Of a DNA stretch of 64,000 nucleotides, positions 50,101 to 53,100 are shown in pieces. The notes beneath the pieces are model-generated. The model ran no database searches. It saw only the letters and a program-made list of their open reading frames with translations, and was not told where the DNA came from. This stretch comes from Mixophyes australis (taxonomy: Eukaryota; Chordata; Amphibia; Anura; Limnodynastidae). A program made the translations under genes and the position numbers. How positions within the stretch are numbered: position 1 is the stretch's first letter; each line of letters begins with the position of its first letter. The stretch spans positions 143,845,729 through 143,909,728 of the forward strand of contig JAVHZZ010000004.1 of the NCBI GenBank assembly GCA_036250195.1. The letters are read 5' to 3'.

Positions 50101-53100
50101 AGTATGGATTTCGTTACTGACTTACCACCTAGTAAGAACCATAACACTATTTGGGTGGTAGTGGACAGATTTTCGAAGATGGCTCATTTCATCCCTCTGT
50201 CTGGTTTGCCTTCCTCGTCTATCCTGGCTGAACATTTCATTAAAGAGATCTTCCGTATCCATGGATGTCCATCTGAGATTGTGTCTGATAGAGGAGTACA
50301 ATTCGTGTCCAGATTCTGGCGAGCCCTTTGTAAAACCTTGGGCATACGATTGGCACTCTCATCTTCTTACCATCCGCAATCCAATGGACAAACCGAACGT
50401 GTCAATCAAGATCTTGAGACTTTTATAAGGATATTTTCATCAGCCAATCAAGACAACTGGGTAGAGTTACTCCCTTGGGCTGAGTTCGCCCATAACAACA
50501 TGTACCATGAGTCATCATCCAAAACTCCATTTTTTGTGGTCTACGGTCACCATCCGTCTTTTCCGGAATTTCCTGCCCTCCCGCCCACCCAAGTTCCTGC
50601 GGTGGAAACTGTTTGTCAGACCTTTAAAAATATCTGGTCTCAGGTCAGAACCTGTTTAAAGAAGACATCTGTCAAATATAAATCTTTCGCTGATAAGAAG
50701 AGGCGGGCTATTCCACCACTAAAAATTGGAGATCGTGTCTGGTTATCCACAAAAAATATTCGTTTGAAGGTTCCATCCATGAAATTCGCCCCTCGTTTTA
50801 TTGGTCCATATAGGATCATTCAAGTTATCAATCCAGTATGTGTGAAACTCCTTCTTCCTAAGAATCTTCGGATTTCTAATGCCTTCCATGTATCCTTGCT
50901 CAAACCTCTTATTATCAACCGTTTCTCAACTCCTCCCTCAGCTCCCCAGCCAGTTCAAGTCCATCAGGAGGAGGATTTCGAGATTACCGAGGTACTAGAC
51001 GCAAAAATTTCGCGAGGAGTCCTCCACTTCCTCGTTCATTGGAAGGGCTTTGGTCCTGAGGAGCGCTCTTGGATCAAAGCTGAAGATCTTAATGCTCCTG
51101 CCCTTTTGAAGAAGTTTTACTCCAAAAATCCGGACAAGCCCGGTTCCAGGCGTTCTGTGCCCACCTTTAAAAGGGGGGGTACTGTCACTCACCGGACCGT
51201 GAGTGCCTCTTCCCGGACATTTAGGAACCGTGGCCGTCCACCATCCTGAGGGTCTGCGCATGCGCAGCCCTTTTCTATACTTCAGTGTATACCCCTTTAA
51301 CTCAATTGGCAGATCAGGCAACACTCCCTATATTAAGCACCTGTGGTCAACACCACGTTGCCTGATCTTGGAGTCTCATTCCCCATGAGTCTCTGAAGGT
51401 GTTCCTGTATTCCTCGTGTATTCAGCGCTGCTGATTCCTGTGGTTTCCAAACCACTTCTATCCCTGTGGTTTCCAAACCACTTCTACTACTGTGGTTCCC
51501 ATACCACTTCTACCATCAACTGTATCATCGTGACTGTTTGCTGATTCCTATCCGCTGCCTCCGTGCACTACAGTCTTCTAAACCACTTCAACGTTATTTT
51601 ATTTCAATGTGACTGTTTGCTCATTGCTATCCGCTGCCTCCGTGCACTCCAGCTTTTACTTCACTCACCTGCTTCTCATCAAGTCTGTTTGCTGATTCCT
51701 ATCCGCTGCCTCCGTGCACTACAGTCTCCTGCTTGCAACTCGCCTGTGTTCATCATCGTGACTGCCAGCTGATTCCTATCCGCTGCCTCCGTGCACTACA
51801 GTCTCCTGCTGGTAACTCGCCTGTGTTCATCATCGTGACTGCCAGCTGATTACTATTCACTGCCTCCGTGCACTACAGTCTCCTGCTTGCAACTCGCCTG
51901 TGTTCATCATCGTGACTGCCAGCTGATTCCTATCCGCTGCCCTGTGCACTGCAGACTTACCTCATCTCTGTTGTATCTTCCTCGAGACTGCCGCTTGCAT
52001 TACTATCTGCTACACTTCATGATCAAAAGCTCCTGGCCTGCGCTGCACTCCTGTGTCCCATCGCTGTTGGTTCCTGTGGTTGCTACTGGTTACCTCCGTG
52101 TGCCGCTGAGTCCTGCTGCTGTGGTCAGCGCTATCGTCCATCTCCTGCTGATCCGCTCTCCACGCCTTCACGTGTTCCACTGGTCTCTACCCTCCTGACA
52201 GCATTGGATTTGTATTTCATCTACTACCCTCTGCTGGATCATCTCCATTCTCCTGGGTCCCTTCTGAGTCCAGTTCCACGTGTTGCTGACTCCTGGGGAT
52301 TCGTGTCCCTGTTGGTCTACTCACCTGTGCTCTGCACCTGCTAGACCGCTGCCTCACCTATCCAGGGACTTCCTATCCAGTCGGCCCCCAGCCGCTCAGG
52401 TACCGCTGCATTCCCATCTGACTGCTACTGCTGAACCACGGTATGCATACTTCTCATTGACTGTGCTGTGTATTGCATATCTTGCTGGACTGTGTTTGGT
52501 TCTCTCTGGAGTCTGCTATCCGCTGAGTCTATTGCTATCATTGACTGTGTTATCATTGTGCTGGACTACTTCAAGAGACTTTCTAGATTGCAGACCTGCT
52601 CAGTCATTTATATACATATATATCTATATTGTGCATATTACTGTGGATCGTGTATAAGGTGCCTGTGTATATCCTGTGTTGCAGTCTTCCCTTGTGCACC
52701 TCCTCACATATATATTCAGTGGTACAACTTGCTGATGTCAGACCACTGATCCCTGTTTCCGGTATCACCTGTTCCATTATCCTCTCACATAGCAGTGGTA
52801 CAACTTGCTACCGCAGACCACTGACTACCCGGATACCTCCACTTGGATTCCATTCCTTCACTCAGACAGCGGTACAACTTGCTACCCGCAGACCGCTGAC
52901 CCTCATCACCTCCTTGTTTCTGTTGGACATTCCTCCTCACTATAGCAGTGGTACAACTTGCTATCGCAGACCACTGACTACCTTCACGTGCCTTGTCCAT
53001 ACAGTTCCTTGTGTATTATTACCTCATTATTACCAGTGTTGCTAGTCATAGACTTTCCTGAGCATCTCATCGGCCATCATTTCCTGTTCCGTGATCACCC

